DNA of 44,762 nt from NCBI GenBank assembly GCA_016208685.1, contig JACQXM010000039.1, forward strand, positions 1 through 44,762, written 5' to 3'. Under the pieces are notes generated by a model. That model searched no databases. It was given only the letters and a program-made list of their open reading frames with translations, and was not told the origin of the DNA. This DNA comes from Planctomycetota bacterium (GTDB lineage Bacteria; Planctomycetota; Phycisphaerae; UBA1845). Shown here piece after piece: positions 9,956 through 17,938 of this stretch (position 1 is its first letter; every line of letters starts with the position of its first letter). Position numbers and translations under genes: made by a program.

Positions 9956-10156
9956 CCGGTTTGTGACTGGTCGGCGGGCACACCGACCCGCCGTACCGCC
10001 GGTCGGAACCCCCGCACACCCCCCGCGCGAGCCCACACCTGGCCACCGGCGGCGTCGCACGCATCGCGTTTTCTCCCTTCGGTCTGGTACGTCAGTTGCC
10101 AAAGAGCGAATACATGGACAGAGGAGGGTCCCTGTCCTGGGCACAGGAGTTCAGCC

Positions 10157-11470
10157 ATGCACCGACAAATACACCCTGACCGAACGGACGCCGAGGGGCG
10201 GCGCCGCATGCGCAGCCAACTGATCCACGGGCGGAGCCACTCGTACCATTGGGATTACAACCACCACGTTGTGCCGCCGATCACTGCCAGCGCCACGTTC
10301 CGGCTCGACTCGGTGCGGCGGGGGGCACAGGGGTTTGAGGAATTCGCCAGCGAAACGGCGGTCGGTGACGACCATCCGCCCATCTACATCTACGATCGCC
10401 TGGGAGAGCCCAACGGCGACATGCTGGAGGACAACCTCGCGGCGGCCCACGGCGGAGAAGTCGCCCTGTGTTTTGCCTCGGGGATGGCGGCGATCTCCGC
10501 CGCCATCTGTGCCCTGGTCCGGAGCGACGAGCACGTCGTGGCGCACAAGGTGCTGTACGGCTGCACCTACTCCCTCATCACCAACTGGCTGCCGCGTTTC
10601 CGCATCGGGGCAAGCCTGACGGATCTGACGGACCTCGACGCGTTGCGCAAAGCGATTGTGCCTGCCACGCGCGTGGTGTACTTCGAGTCGCCGGTCAACC
10701 CCGACATGCGCCTGATCGACATCGCGGCGGTGCGCAAGGTCGTGGATGAGGTCAATGCTCATCGGAGCGCCGCGGAGCGTGTGTGGGTGGTGGTGGACAA
10801 CACGTTCGCCACGCCGTTCTGCCAGCGGCCACTGGAGTTGGGCGCCGACCTGGTGTGCGAGTCGCTAACCAAGGCCATCGGCGGCTTCGGCACCGACATC
10901 GGCGGGGCGGTGGTCGGGCCGCGGAGTAAGTACCACGACCTGATCATGTATCGCAAGGATTTCGGCGGCGCCCTGTCACCCAAGAGCGCCTGGCCCCCGC
11001 TCGTCTACGGTCTGCCGACGCTGGCGGCGCGCATGGTGAACTACCAGAAGTCCGCGATGCAAATCTCGCGCTTCCTCGAGCGGCATCCCAAGGTGGAGAT
11101 GGTGCGCTATCCCGGTCTGGAGTCGTTTCCGCAGCATGAACTTGCCAAACGGCAGATGCGCGACGACCACGGCAAGTTCGCGCCGGGTTCGATGATGTAC
11201 TTCGTGGTCAAGGACGAGGTGGGGAGCGGACGCGCCGCGGAGCGGCTCATCGACTGGGCGGCGGAGAACGCCTACACCCTTACGCTCGCCGTCTCCCTGG
11301 GGCAGATCAAGACGCTCATCGAGGCCCCCTATTCCATGACCCATTCGGCCATTCCCGATGCCGAGAAGCGGGCGCGAGGGCTGGTGCCGGGCGGCATCCG
11401 CCTCAGCGTCGGCCTGGAAGACTGGCACGATATCATCGAAGACCTGGACGCGGCGCTGCGACAGGTGTGA
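10157..11470 (+). CDS. Cys/Met metabolism PLP-dependent enzyme (cystathionine gamma-synthase / methionine gamma-lyase family)
   Basis: This is a 437-residue fold-type I PLP enzyme of the trans-sulfuration family. The Schiff-base lysine is K239 in [10 protein letters not shown]. The PLP-contacting aspartate is in [10 protein letters not shown] (about 215), and the phosphate-binding region is [10 protein letters not shown] (about 105-114). The region that is usually YSRxxNPT is YDRLGEPN here. Enzymes of this family act on O-activated homoserine, cystathionine or methionine. The exact reaction cannot be set from sequence alone, so I give no symbol. An AGGAG about 9 nt before the ATG supports the start. 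The 201-nt leader shows no recognisable SAM or T-box riboswitch. Neighbours give no pathway hint. Confidence 0.85.
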   Translation: MHRQIHPDRTDAEGRRRMRSQLIHGRSHSYHWDYNHHVVPPITASATFRLDSVRRGAQGFEEFASETAVGDDHPPIYIYDRLGEPNGDMLEDNLAAAHGGEVALCFASGMAAISAAICALVRSDEHVVAHKVLYGCTYSLITNWLPRFRIGASLTDLTDLDALRKAIVPATRVVYFESPVNPDMRLIDIAAVRKVVDEVNAHRSAAERVWVVVDNTFATPFCQRPLELGADLVCESLTKAIGGFGTDIGGAVVGPRSKYHDLIMYRKDFGGALSPKSAWPPLVYGLPTLAARMVNYQKSAMQISRFLERHPKVEMVRYPGLESFPQHELAKRQMRDDHGKFAPGSMMYFVVKDEVGSGRAAERLIDWAAENAYTLTLAVSLGQIKTLIEAPYSMTHSAIPDAEKRARGLVPGGIRLSVGLEDWHDIIEDLDAALRQV

Positions 11471-11740
11471 CACAGCATGGCATGACGGCCGGACGGAGCC
11501 GCCACACCTCGACCCGCCTGCTCGGGCCGGTGGATGCCCGCACGGTCACTCCGACCGACCCTGGAGCAGGTTCGCGACCGCCAGGGAGCGGGCCGGGGGT
11601 GCAACGCAGCGACAAGAGCCTACGGACGAAGCACGGGCGGCGGCGCCCGGGTCCAATCGCCGTCGGACACGGCTCCCATCCGACGGTCGCGTCTTGGCGC
11701 GAGCTGCGGTGGGCCGGCACGACACCCATCGCTTTTGCGG

Positions 11741-12079
11741 TTACGGAGTTCGCTTCTTGCCCGGCGCTGTTTGTCCGCCCGCGGGGGCGGCGCCGGGCTT
11801 GTTCAGGTCCTTGAAGTCGATACCGTCGACGAGGTCGATCTTGGACTGCGACGCATCGTAGCGGTAGATGCCCATGCGTTCCGACTGCGTGTTGTAGATA
11901 AACAGCAGTTCCTCATCGTTGATGGTCATGGTGCCCACGGTGGCGACGAATTCGCCGGTGCTGGCGGTGACCCCCGAGGCAAACGCGGGATGCGGCAGGC
12001 TCTGGAGAACCACGACTCCGACCAGCAGTATCACCGCGGTGGTTGAAAGCACGCCGATTGCGAAGTTCTTGTTATCCAT
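11741..12079 (-). CDS. Small exported or membrane-anchored hypothetical, 112 aa (third gene of operon)
   Basis: The N-terminus (FAIGVLSTTAVILLVGVVVL) is a signal anchor or signal peptide. The following 75 residues contain ELLFIYNTQSERMGIYRYD, then DFKDLNK, and end in a Pro/Gly/Lys tail. The core aligns by eye with the preceding gene (12101-12388), where VLYVLDGNSKRLHAF and DKDLGK occupy the same positions, so the two look like paralogues. AGGAG lies 7 nt before the ATG. The gene starts 21 nt after the stop of the upstream gene, so co-transcription is likely. The function is unknown; the LxxxYxxxSxRxxxY pattern could be a single blade-like beta motif. Confidence 0.7.
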   Translation of the reverse strand: MDNKNFAIGVLSTTAVILLVGVVVLQSLPHPAFASGVTASTGEFVATVGTMTINDEELLFIYNTQSERMGIYRYDASQSKIDLVDGIDFKDLNKPGAAPAGGQTAPGKKRTP

Positions 12080-12100
12080 CGCGTCGCTCCTGAGCCGCGG

Positions 12101-12388
12101 CTACTTGCCGAGGTCCTTGTCCAGTTCCCGCATGCCCACCGGGCGGTACTTTCGCGTCTGCACGCTGGCGGGGACGAAAGCATGCAGCCGCTTGCTGTTG
12201 CCATCAAGCACGTAGAGCACGTCATAGCTTTGCCCCGCAGCCTTGGCCGTCAGACAGGCCACGGCACCGCCCCGTCCGCCGGCCTGCGCGTACGCCGTCG
12301 GTAACGCGAAAACATCCGAAAGCAGGGCAGCCAGAAGCAGCAGGTTCAGCCCTACCAGGGCCGCGATGATTCCGCGTTTGCTGAGCAC
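12101..12388 (-). CDS. Small exported hypothetical, 95 aa (second gene of operon)
   Basis: A GTG start at 12388 is chosen because AAGGAGGG precedes it by 6 nt and gives a clean signal peptide (basic SKR, hydrophobic IIAALVGLNLLLLAALL, then AYAQA as a likely cleavage site). The in-frame extension upstream to 12718 is Arg/Gly-rich and overlaps the preceding gene. The mature part of about 65 residues holds QSYDVLYVLDGNSKRLHAF and ends in RELDKDLGK, resembling the downstream gene product. The gene starts 47 nt after the first gene of the operon. The function is unknown. Confidence 0.7.
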   Translation of the reverse strand: MLSKRGIIAALVGLNLLLLAALLSDVFALPTAYAQAGGRGGAVACLTAKAAGQSYDVLYVLDGNSKRLHAFVPASVQTRKYRPVGMRELDKDLGK

Positions 12389-12435
12389 GGGATGCCCTCC
12401 TTGAAGGCGACCACGGGCCGGACCTGGCGCCTGGG

Positions 12436-12660
12436 TCAGGACAGGTGCGACCGTTTGGGATTCAGAAAAGCCGAAAACCCGATGACGACGGCCACTCCCG
12501 CGGCAACCAGCCACGGCGTCAGTGCGCTGGCTTCGTTGGGCAGCGCCGCGGGACGTTGTGCCCAGGCCGAACTGCCGCCAAGGTGAATAAACAGCGCCGC
12601 CAACCCACCGACAACGTGGCAACGCCCTCCCGCCGCCGAAGAGAGTGCTCGTCGGATCAT
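12436..12660 (-). CDS. Small membrane protein, 74 aa (first gene of operon)
   Basis: The N-terminus resembles a signal peptide (HVVGGLAALFIHL up to SSAWAQR) and is followed by a second hydrophobic helix, WLVAAGVAVVIGFSAFL, with a basic end (NPKRSHLS). This gives a short exported linker and one C-terminal membrane anchor. There is no Shine-Dalgarno sequence. Instead a strong promoter lies directly upstream (12668-12695), with the -10 only 7 nt before the ATG, so the mRNA is probably leaderless. No family is recognised. Confidence 0.65.
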   Translation of the reverse strand: MIRRALSSAAGGRCHVVGGLAALFIHLGGSSAWAQRPAALPNEASALTPWLVAAGVAVVIGFSAFLNPKRSHLS

Positions 12661-12667
12661 ACGCGGT

Positions 12668-12695
12668 ATTATAGGCGTGCGAGGTGCCGGGTAAA
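12668..12695 (-). promoter_or_regulatory. Promoter of the small-protein operon
   Basis: On the minus strand, TTTACC (12690-12695, 4 of 6 to the sigma-70 -35 consensus) is followed after 16 nt by a perfect TATAAT (12668-12673). The ATG begins 7 nt after the -10, which places the expected start site at about 12660-12662, on the start codon itself. Confidence 0.65.
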
Positions 12696-12815
12696 GCGGA
12701 CTGCCGACGCTCGTGCACCCGCGCCGGCGGGCGTCACGCTGGAACCTGCACCGTCCGCGACGACGGGGCCGCCCGCGGTCCCTGGTGACGGACCCGCCCT
12801 GGCCGATATGCCGCT

Positions 12816-13721
12816 ATGATCGTCGAACGTTATGCCGCCGAGTCCGCCCTGACGCCGACCGGCGGGTTCCTCAAGGGCTACACGCACACGCTCAACCCCG
12901 CCATCGGTTGCCCCTTCGGGCAGGGATTCTGCGGGCAGTTCTGCTACGCGCGCTGGGGCATGGCGCACCAGTTCCATGGGGAGGGGCGGAATTGGGGCGA
13001 CTACCTGAAGGTGAAGGAGAACCTCGCGGAGCGTCTGGAGGAGGAGCTGGCAACCGCCGCCCGGCGCCCGGCCGACCACCCGCACGCCGTCGGCAACCTC
13101 AGAATCTTCGCCTCCTCCACCACCGAGCCCTGCGCCGGGCCGGTGCTCGAGATTTTCCGCCGTTGCCTGAGGGTACTTGCCGCCCACCCCGTCGGCAGGC
13201 TGGTCATCCAGACACGCTCACCGCGGGTGACCCAATTGCGCGAGGAGATAGAAGCCCTGGGGCAGCGCGTGGTGCTGAGTTTCTCCCTGGAGGCCGACAG
13301 CGACGAAGTCTGGTCGATCGGACCGAAAGGCGCGCCCGGCGTGGCGGAGCGCCGCGCAGTGTTCGAAACTCTGAGTTCCTGGCGGACGATTACGCACCTC
13401 GCCGTGGCTCCCTGCCTGCCCTTGAAGGACTCGGAAGGCTTCGCGCGCTGGATCTCGGCCACGGCGGACTTCGTCACCGTGGATACGTTCACTTGCGGCG
13501 ACGGGAGTACCGGCGGCAACCGCACCAGCCGCACGCCGCTGCCCATGTTGCTGGAGCGACATGGCCACGATTGGCGCGATGAGACACAACCCCGAGAACT
13601 CTTCGCCCGGCTGCGGCGGCGGATGGGCGATCGTGCCCGCTGGTCGCAGGAAGGTTTCCGGCGGCTGATCGATCCGCACTTTCCCGGAGAGCCGACGCGT
13701 ACTAGGCTACGCCCCGGTTGA
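12816..13721 (+). CDS. SPL-like radical SAM protein with non-canonical cysteine spacing
   Basis: This 301-residue protein has the layout of SPL/Rv2578c-type radical SAM proteins: THTLNPAIG before the cysteine cluster and FCYARW after it, an ASSTTEP strand, IQTRSP, then SFSLEAD and a C-terminal VDTFTCGDG segment. The cluster is C32-X6-C39-X3-C43 rather than CX3CX2C. The tyrosine after the last cysteine matches the usual CYAR ending, so these are probably the iron-sulfur ligands. The substrate is unknown. The ATG at 12816 has no Shine-Dalgarno sequence. The gene is divergent from the small-protein operon, with 155 nt between their starts. Confidence 0.7.
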   Translation: MIVERYAAESALTPTGGFLKGYTHTLNPAIGCPFGQGFCGQFCYARWGMAHQFHGEGRNWGDYLKVKENLAERLEEELATAARRPADHPHAVGNLRIFASSTTEPCAGPVLEIFRRCLRVLAAHPVGRLVIQTRSPRVTQLREEIEALGQRVVLSFSLEADSDEVWSIGPKGAPGVAERRAVFETLSSWRTITHLAVAPCLPLKDSEGFARWISATADFVTVDTFTCGDGSTGGNRTSRTPLPMLLERHGHDWRDETQPRELFARLRRRMGDRARWSQEGFRRLIDPHFPGEPTRTRLRPG

Positions 13722-14033
13722 GCCGGAATGGAGCAACGGCGCCGCCAGGGCGAAAAGACGATTACGGAAAGAGCACCGCGACCCATCGGGCCATTGGATT
13801 CGGCCGGTGAATGTTCTTGCGGTCGCGCCGGGTGACGGCCGAACAGATCCGCGTCTGTGAGGGACGCGGGGCCAAGCAGGCTCGCGACGGGGCGTGACGC
13901 TCCATGTCAGCGGCGGAGCCGGCCACAGAGCGGGAAAAACAAAGGTGCAGGGAATCGGGCAGCGGCGGCAACCGGTGCCACGAACCCCAACCGAAGCCAG
14001 GGAACGCGATCGGCGCATTTACCGGCGAACGCC
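13722..14033. other. Intergenic gap, 312 nt
   Basis: No gene, hairpin array or promoter that I can support. The downstream methyltransferase frame is open back to 13857, but that extension shows no family similarity. Confidence 0.4.
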
Positions 14034-14855
14034 ATGACGGACGAACGAGAATATGTTCTGGGCACGCACGAAGCGGAGCTTGTGCGTCTGGGCTTGCAGC
14101 ACCGGCTATGGAGCGCCCAGGCCTTTGCCATCTGGGAACGCGCGGGCTTCGGCCCGGGCCATACGCTGTTCGATGTGGGCTGCGGGCCGGGGTACGCGAC
14201 CTTCGACCTCGCGTCCCTGGTCGGGCCGCAGGGCCGGGTCATCGCTTTCGACGAATCAACTCGTTTCGTGGAGCACATCCGCCAACGGCAGCGTGCCTAC
14301 GGAGTTGCACACATCGACGTCCGCCAGGGCGATGTTCAACAGCTCGACCTGGAGGCGAACTCCGTGGACGGTGCCTACTGCCGCTGGGTCCTCTGCTACG
14401 TGCCGCAACCGCAAAGGGTGATCGAACAGGTGGCCAAGGCGCTGCGCCCCGGCGCCTGTTTCGCGATCCAGGACTATGTGAACTACGGTGCGCTGCTGCT
14501 GGCGCCGCCGAGTGCGGCCATGGAGCGCGTGGCTACGGCAGTGCTGGAGAGTGTTCACCGCCGCGGGGGGGATTTGAGCGTGGCGGCCCGTCTGCCGGCG
14601 ATGATGGTGGATTGCGGTCTTGAGTTGCGGGAGGTGCGTCCGCAGGTGCGGGTCGCGCGCCCGGATTCGCCGCTGTGGCAGTGGCCGGCCACGTTCTTCC
14701 GGAACTACGTGCCCACGCTCGTGGAGATGCAGTTGCTCTCGACCGAGGAGGCGGAAGCCTTCCGGATGGATTGGACCGAGCGGACGCGAAATCCCGGCGC
14801 GTTCTTCCTCACGCCGCCCATGTGTGACATCATCGCGGCCAAACCGCGTGCGTAG
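14034..14855 (+). CDS. Class I SAM-dependent methyltransferase
   Basis: This 273-residue protein has SAM-binding motif I in TLFDVGCGPGYATFDLA (near residues 45-61), an acidic ribose-binding position in VIAFDES, and motif II/III regions at RQGDVQQLDL and ALRPGACFAIQDY. This is the Methyltransf_11/25 type, as in UbiE-like and small-molecule methyltransferases. The substrate is unknown. The start is set at MTDEREYVLGTHE, which fits the domain boundary; the Shine-Dalgarno sequence is weak. larC starts 136 nt downstream on the same strand. Confidence 0.8.
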   Translation: MTDEREYVLGTHEAELVRLGLQHRLWSAQAFAIWERAGFGPGHTLFDVGCGPGYATFDLASLVGPQGRVIAFDESTRFVEHIRQRQRAYGVAHIDVRQGDVQQLDLEANSVDGAYCRWVLCYVPQPQRVIEQVAKALRPGACFAIQDYVNYGALLLAPPSAAMERVATAVLESVHRRGGDLSVAARLPAMMVDCGLELREVRPQVRVARPDSPLWQWPATFFRNYVPTLVEMQLLSTEEAEAFRMDWTERTRNPGAFFLTPPMCDIIAAKPRA

Positions 14856-14991
14856 GGCGGGCCGGTGAAAGGCACGGAACAGAGCGTTGCGCGCGCGGCG
14901 CCGGTCGGGGGCCGCCCTTTGCGACCGAAGGCCGGCGGCGCCCGTGCCGGACTGCCTGTTGCGTCGTGGCCGAGGCGTTCGAGGAGCGCGA

Positions 14992-16185
14992 ATGAGCGTA
15001 GCTTATTTCGACTGTTTCAGTGGGGCGGGGGGGGACATGATCGTTGCGTCGCTGATCGACGCCGGCGCTGATGCCGCGCGCCTGCGCCGGAGGTTGGAAT
15101 CGCTGCCCGTGGGTGGATACACGCTGACCATTGAGAAGGTCACGAAACAAGGCTTCGCCGCCACGCGCTTCGTCGTGGATCTGGATCGCGCCGCCCCCCA
15201 GCCGCACCGACACCTGAAGGACGTGCTGGCGATCATCCGCGGGGCGGGAGACCTCAGCGAAGGCGTAAAGGGGCGGGCCGGTCGGGTCTTCGAGAGACTC
15301 GCCGCGGCGGAGGCGGCCGTGCACGGCATCACGATCGATCGCGTCCATTTTCACGAGGTCGGCGCCGTGGATGCCATTCTCGACGTGGTCGGAGCAGTGA
15401 CGGCGCTGGAACTGCTGGGCGTCGACCGCGTTGCCTGTTCCGCACTTCCCACGGGTTCGGGCACGGTGCGCTGCGCGCACGGCGAGCTTCCGGTGCCGGG
15501 ACCGGCGACCGCGGAGCTGCTCAAGGGCGTTCCGCTGGCGGCGTGCGAGGAAACCGGTGAGCTCACGACTCCGACCGGCGCCGCCCTGCTGACAACACTG
15601 GCGGACTCGTTCGGGCCTCTTCCCAGCATCACGGTGCGCGCCGTCGGTTACGGCGCCGGCACGCGCGAGGGGGCGTCGCGCCCCAACCTGCTCCGCGTAC
15701 TGGTGGGCGACGCCGGCGACGCAGGCGAAAGCGATGAAATAGCAGTATTGGAAACCAACCTCGACGATACCACGCCGCAGACGGCGGCCTACTGCATGGA
15801 GCGACTGCTCGCCGAGGGTGCACTGGATGTCTACAGCCTGCCGATACAGATGAAGAAGTCGCGGAGCGGCGTCTTGCTCACCGTTTTGTGTGAGTGCCAC
15901 CGGGTCCCGGCGATGGAACGGATTCTATTCGCCGAGACCCCCACTTTCGGTGTTCGGCGGCACAGCGTGCGGCGGACGAAGCTGCGCCGCCGCGTGGAGG
16001 CCGTCACCACTCCGTACGGCACCATCCGCGTCAAGGTCGGGCAGCGCGCCGACGCACTCACCGCCACCCCGGAGTTCGAGGACTGCAAGACCGCGGCGCT
16101 GGCGGCGGGAGTATCGCTCGCCACGGTCATCACGGCCGCGAAGGCGGCTTGGGAGAGAAGCCGGCAAGCCCTCGGCGGCACCTGA
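14992..16185 (+). CDS. larC: Nickel-pincer cofactor biosynthesis protein LarC
   Basis: LarC inserts nickel into the pyridinium dithio-acid mononucleotide to finish the nickel-pincer cofactor used by lactate racemase (LarA) and related racemases; the reaction is CTP-dependent. The diagnostic N-terminus YFDCFSGAGGDM is present, followed by FHEVGAVDAILDVVGA, TGSGTVRCAHGELPVPGPAT, ETGELTTPTGAALL and LETNLDDTTPQ, all typical of LarC (formerly DUF111). The 397-residue protein is one uninterrupted frame, unlike Lactobacillus plantarum, where larC1 and larC2 are joined by frameshifting. GAGGAG 6 nt before the ATG fixes the start. LarA, LarB and LarE are not in the window. Confidence 0.92.
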   Translation: MSVAYFDCFSGAGGDMIVASLIDAGADAARLRRRLESLPVGGYTLTIEKVTKQGFAATRFVVDLDRAAPQPHRHLKDVLAIIRGAGDLSEGVKGRAGRVFERLAAAEAAVHGITIDRVHFHEVGAVDAILDVVGAVTALELLGVDRVACSALPTGSGTVRCAHGELPVPGPATAELLKGVPLAACEETGELTTPTGAALLTTLADSFGPLPSITVRAVGYGAGTREGASRPNLLRVLVGDAGDAGESDEIAVLETNLDDTTPQTAAYCMERLLAEGALDVYSLPIQMKKSRSGVLLTVLCECHRVPAMERILFAETPTFGVRRHSVRRTKLRRRVEAVTTPYGTIRVKVGQRADALTATPEFEDCKTAALAAGVSLATVITAAKAAWERSRQALGGT

Positions 16186-16278
16186 CGATGGAACGCGGGC
16201 GGTGGCTCGAATCCCCGTTGCGCGATGCCGCGCTACTCACTCCGGAACGGACCGGGGCGCCATCGGGTACCGAAGAAG

Positions 16279-16875
16279 ATGGACTCGCTTCACACCGTGT
16301 CTTCAGCAGGCCTGTTTCTCGAGGGGACAGTCCTCTCTGCCGCCGGCTTGCCTTCGGGCGTCAGCGCGTCGCAGGGCCTGATGCTGGCGCTGGGGTTGCT
16401 GGGGCTGGCGGCGCTGATGCTTTCATCGCTGTGGAAGTACCGCCGTCGCGGCGTTCGTCGATCCACCTCCCGCGCCTCCGGGGGCGGACGACCTGACGCG
16501 GACGCCGATGTCTGCCGCGACCTCGAAACCCTGCTGGCCGAGCTGGACGCCCTGGCGGCGCGAATCCACACGCAACTGGATGCCAAGTGCGCGGAACTGG
16601 ACGGACTGGCGCGCCGCGCGGACGATCGCATCGCGGAGCTTTCGCGTTTGCTCGGACAGGTGGCCACCTCGGGCGCCGTGGATGTGGTGATCGCCGATCC
16701 ACCGCCGGGCACTGGCGGCGCCGAGGCGGCTGCGGACCGATACGCGGCCGTCTACCGGCTGGCGGACGCGGGACTGGATGCGGTGCGGATCGCGCGCGAT
16801 CTGGGCAAAACCACGGGCGAGGTCGAACTGATTCTCTCCTTGCGCGAACTGCGCGCTCCCGTCACCGCAGCGTAG
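16279..16875 (+). CDS. Membrane-anchored coiled-coil protein with DUF2802/DUF6115-like HTH
   Basis: This is a 198-residue protein. A hydrophobic helix (LMLALGLLGLAALMLSSLW) is followed by a basic stop-transfer KYRRRGVRR, then a helical, probably coiled-coil stretch of Leu/Ala/Glu heptads (about residues 75-120). The C-terminus reads YRLADAGLDAVRIARDLG followed by GEVELILSLREL. That last part matches the helix-turn-helix-like motif of DUF2802/DUF6115 proteins, known in flagellar and cell-envelope settings, but no flagellar gene is nearby. The start at 16279 is uncertain; an upstream in-frame ATG at 16225 adds 18 mostly basic residues. The partner is unknown. Confidence 0.6.
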   Translation: MDSLHTVSSAGLFLEGTVLSAAGLPSGVSASQGLMLALGLLGLAALMLSSLWKYRRRGVRRSTSRASGGGRPDADADVCRDLETLLAELDALAARIHTQLDAKCAELDGLARRADDRIAELSRLLGQVATSGAVDVVIADPPPGTGGAEAAADRYAAVYRLADAGLDAVRIARDLGKTTGEVELILSLRELRAPVTAA

Positions 16876-17220
16876 GAACCAGCGTGGCGCCGCAGTGGCG
16901 CCGGTTGCTCCGCCGTCCAGGCGCATCGGTATCCTCCGACGCAACCTGCGGGCATTTCATTGCGCCGAAGACGGAACGAAACGCGGAACGTGGATTCCCC
17001 TATCCCGCATTCGCCATTCGCGGCGTTTGGTTGCAGCCGAAGGCCGCCTCGGAAGCCCTGTCTGTCTCGAACCTCGACTCGCCGGCGAACACTCAGAGCC
17101 ATCGGGGCGCCGGCACCATCGGACTGCGTACCTGCCGGCGAGCCGACGGGACCGGCTCGCGATCCGTGGGGGGAATTACGTGCGCCTCCGGTAGTTGAAC
17201 ACGGGCGCGGCCCGCCGTTT
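16876..17220. other. Intergenic gap between convergent genes, 345 nt
   Basis: No gene was found. It contains a short ATTCGCC/CATTCGC remnant near 17000-17020 that resembles CATTCCGC-like remnants in three other gaps of the window (near 19630, 29810 and 37230). Confidence 0.4.
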
Positions 17221-17922
17221 TCAGGCATGCCGGGTCGGCGCCGCGTTGCTGGCAAGCCGAAGTAAGTTCCGCAGGGCGGCCGCGGGGTCGGGCTGTCCGA
17301 AAATGGCGGTGCCGGCCACGAAGGTGTCGGCACCGGCGCCCGCCGCTTCCTCGATCGTCGCCACATCAATGCCCCCATCGATCTGAAGCCGCTGCGGAGG
17401 GCGCAGACGCTGGCGCAGCTCCGCGACTTTGGGCAGCACCTCGGGCATGAACTTCTGCCCGCCGAACCCCGGCCAGACGCTCATCACCAGCACCAGGTCC
17501 ACCATGCCGAGTATGGGCTCAATCGCCGAGACGGGCGTCGCCGGGTTCAGCGAGACTCCGGCCGAGACGCCAAGCGCGTGAATGTGCTCCACCACGGCGA
17601 CCGGTTCGTCGGTGACCTCGATGTGAAAGGTGATGTGGTCGCAACCGGCCTTCACGAACGCCTCGGCGTAGCGCTTGGGCTCGGAGATCATCAGGTGGGC
17701 GTCAAAGAAAAGCGGCGTGTGCTTGCGCAGGGCGGCGATGACCGGGGGGCCGAAGCTGATGTTGGGCACGAAGTGCCCGTCCATCACATCCAGGTGCAGC
17801 ATCTCCGCGCCGGCACGCTCGACGACGGACACATGTTCCGCTAACCGGGCGAAGTCAGCGGAAAGCACGGACGGAGCCATGCGGATGGCGGGATGCGATA
17901 GAAACTCGCGCGGCGCACGCAT
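17221..17922 (-). CDS. rpe: Ribulose-phosphate 3-epimerase
   Basis: This enzyme interconverts ribulose-5-P and xylulose-5-P in the pentose phosphate pathway. It is a TIM-barrel protein of 233 residues, normal for the family. Visible signatures are APSVLSADFARL at the N-terminus, the metal-site motif HLDVMDGHFVPNISFGP, DAHLMI, MSVWPGFGGQKF and the phosphate-binding IDGGI and AGTAIF. The start at 17922 lies 16 nt after the pgk stop, which supports one operon; a longer in-frame start at 17970 would overlap pgk. It is the last gene of the gap-pgk-rpe cluster. Confidence 0.95.
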   Translation of the reverse strand: MRAPREFLSHPAIRMAPSVLSADFARLAEHVSVVERAGAEMLHLDVMDGHFVPNISFGPPVIAALRKHTPLFFDAHLMISEPKRYAEAFVKAGCDHITFHIEVTDEPVAVVEHIHALGVSAGVSLNPATPVSAIEPILGMVDLVLVMSVWPGFGGQKFMPEVLPKVAELRQRLRPPQRLQIDGGIDVATIEEAAGAGADTFVAGTAIFGQPDPAAALRNLLRLASNAAPTRHA

Positions 17923-17938
17923 CGTCGAGGGACCCGGC

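Noticed and set aside
9956..10156. SAM or T-box riboswitch before the Cys/Met PLP gene
   Set aside because: The leader was inspected because of the pathway; no conserved riboswitch core or terminator/antiterminator pair is visible.
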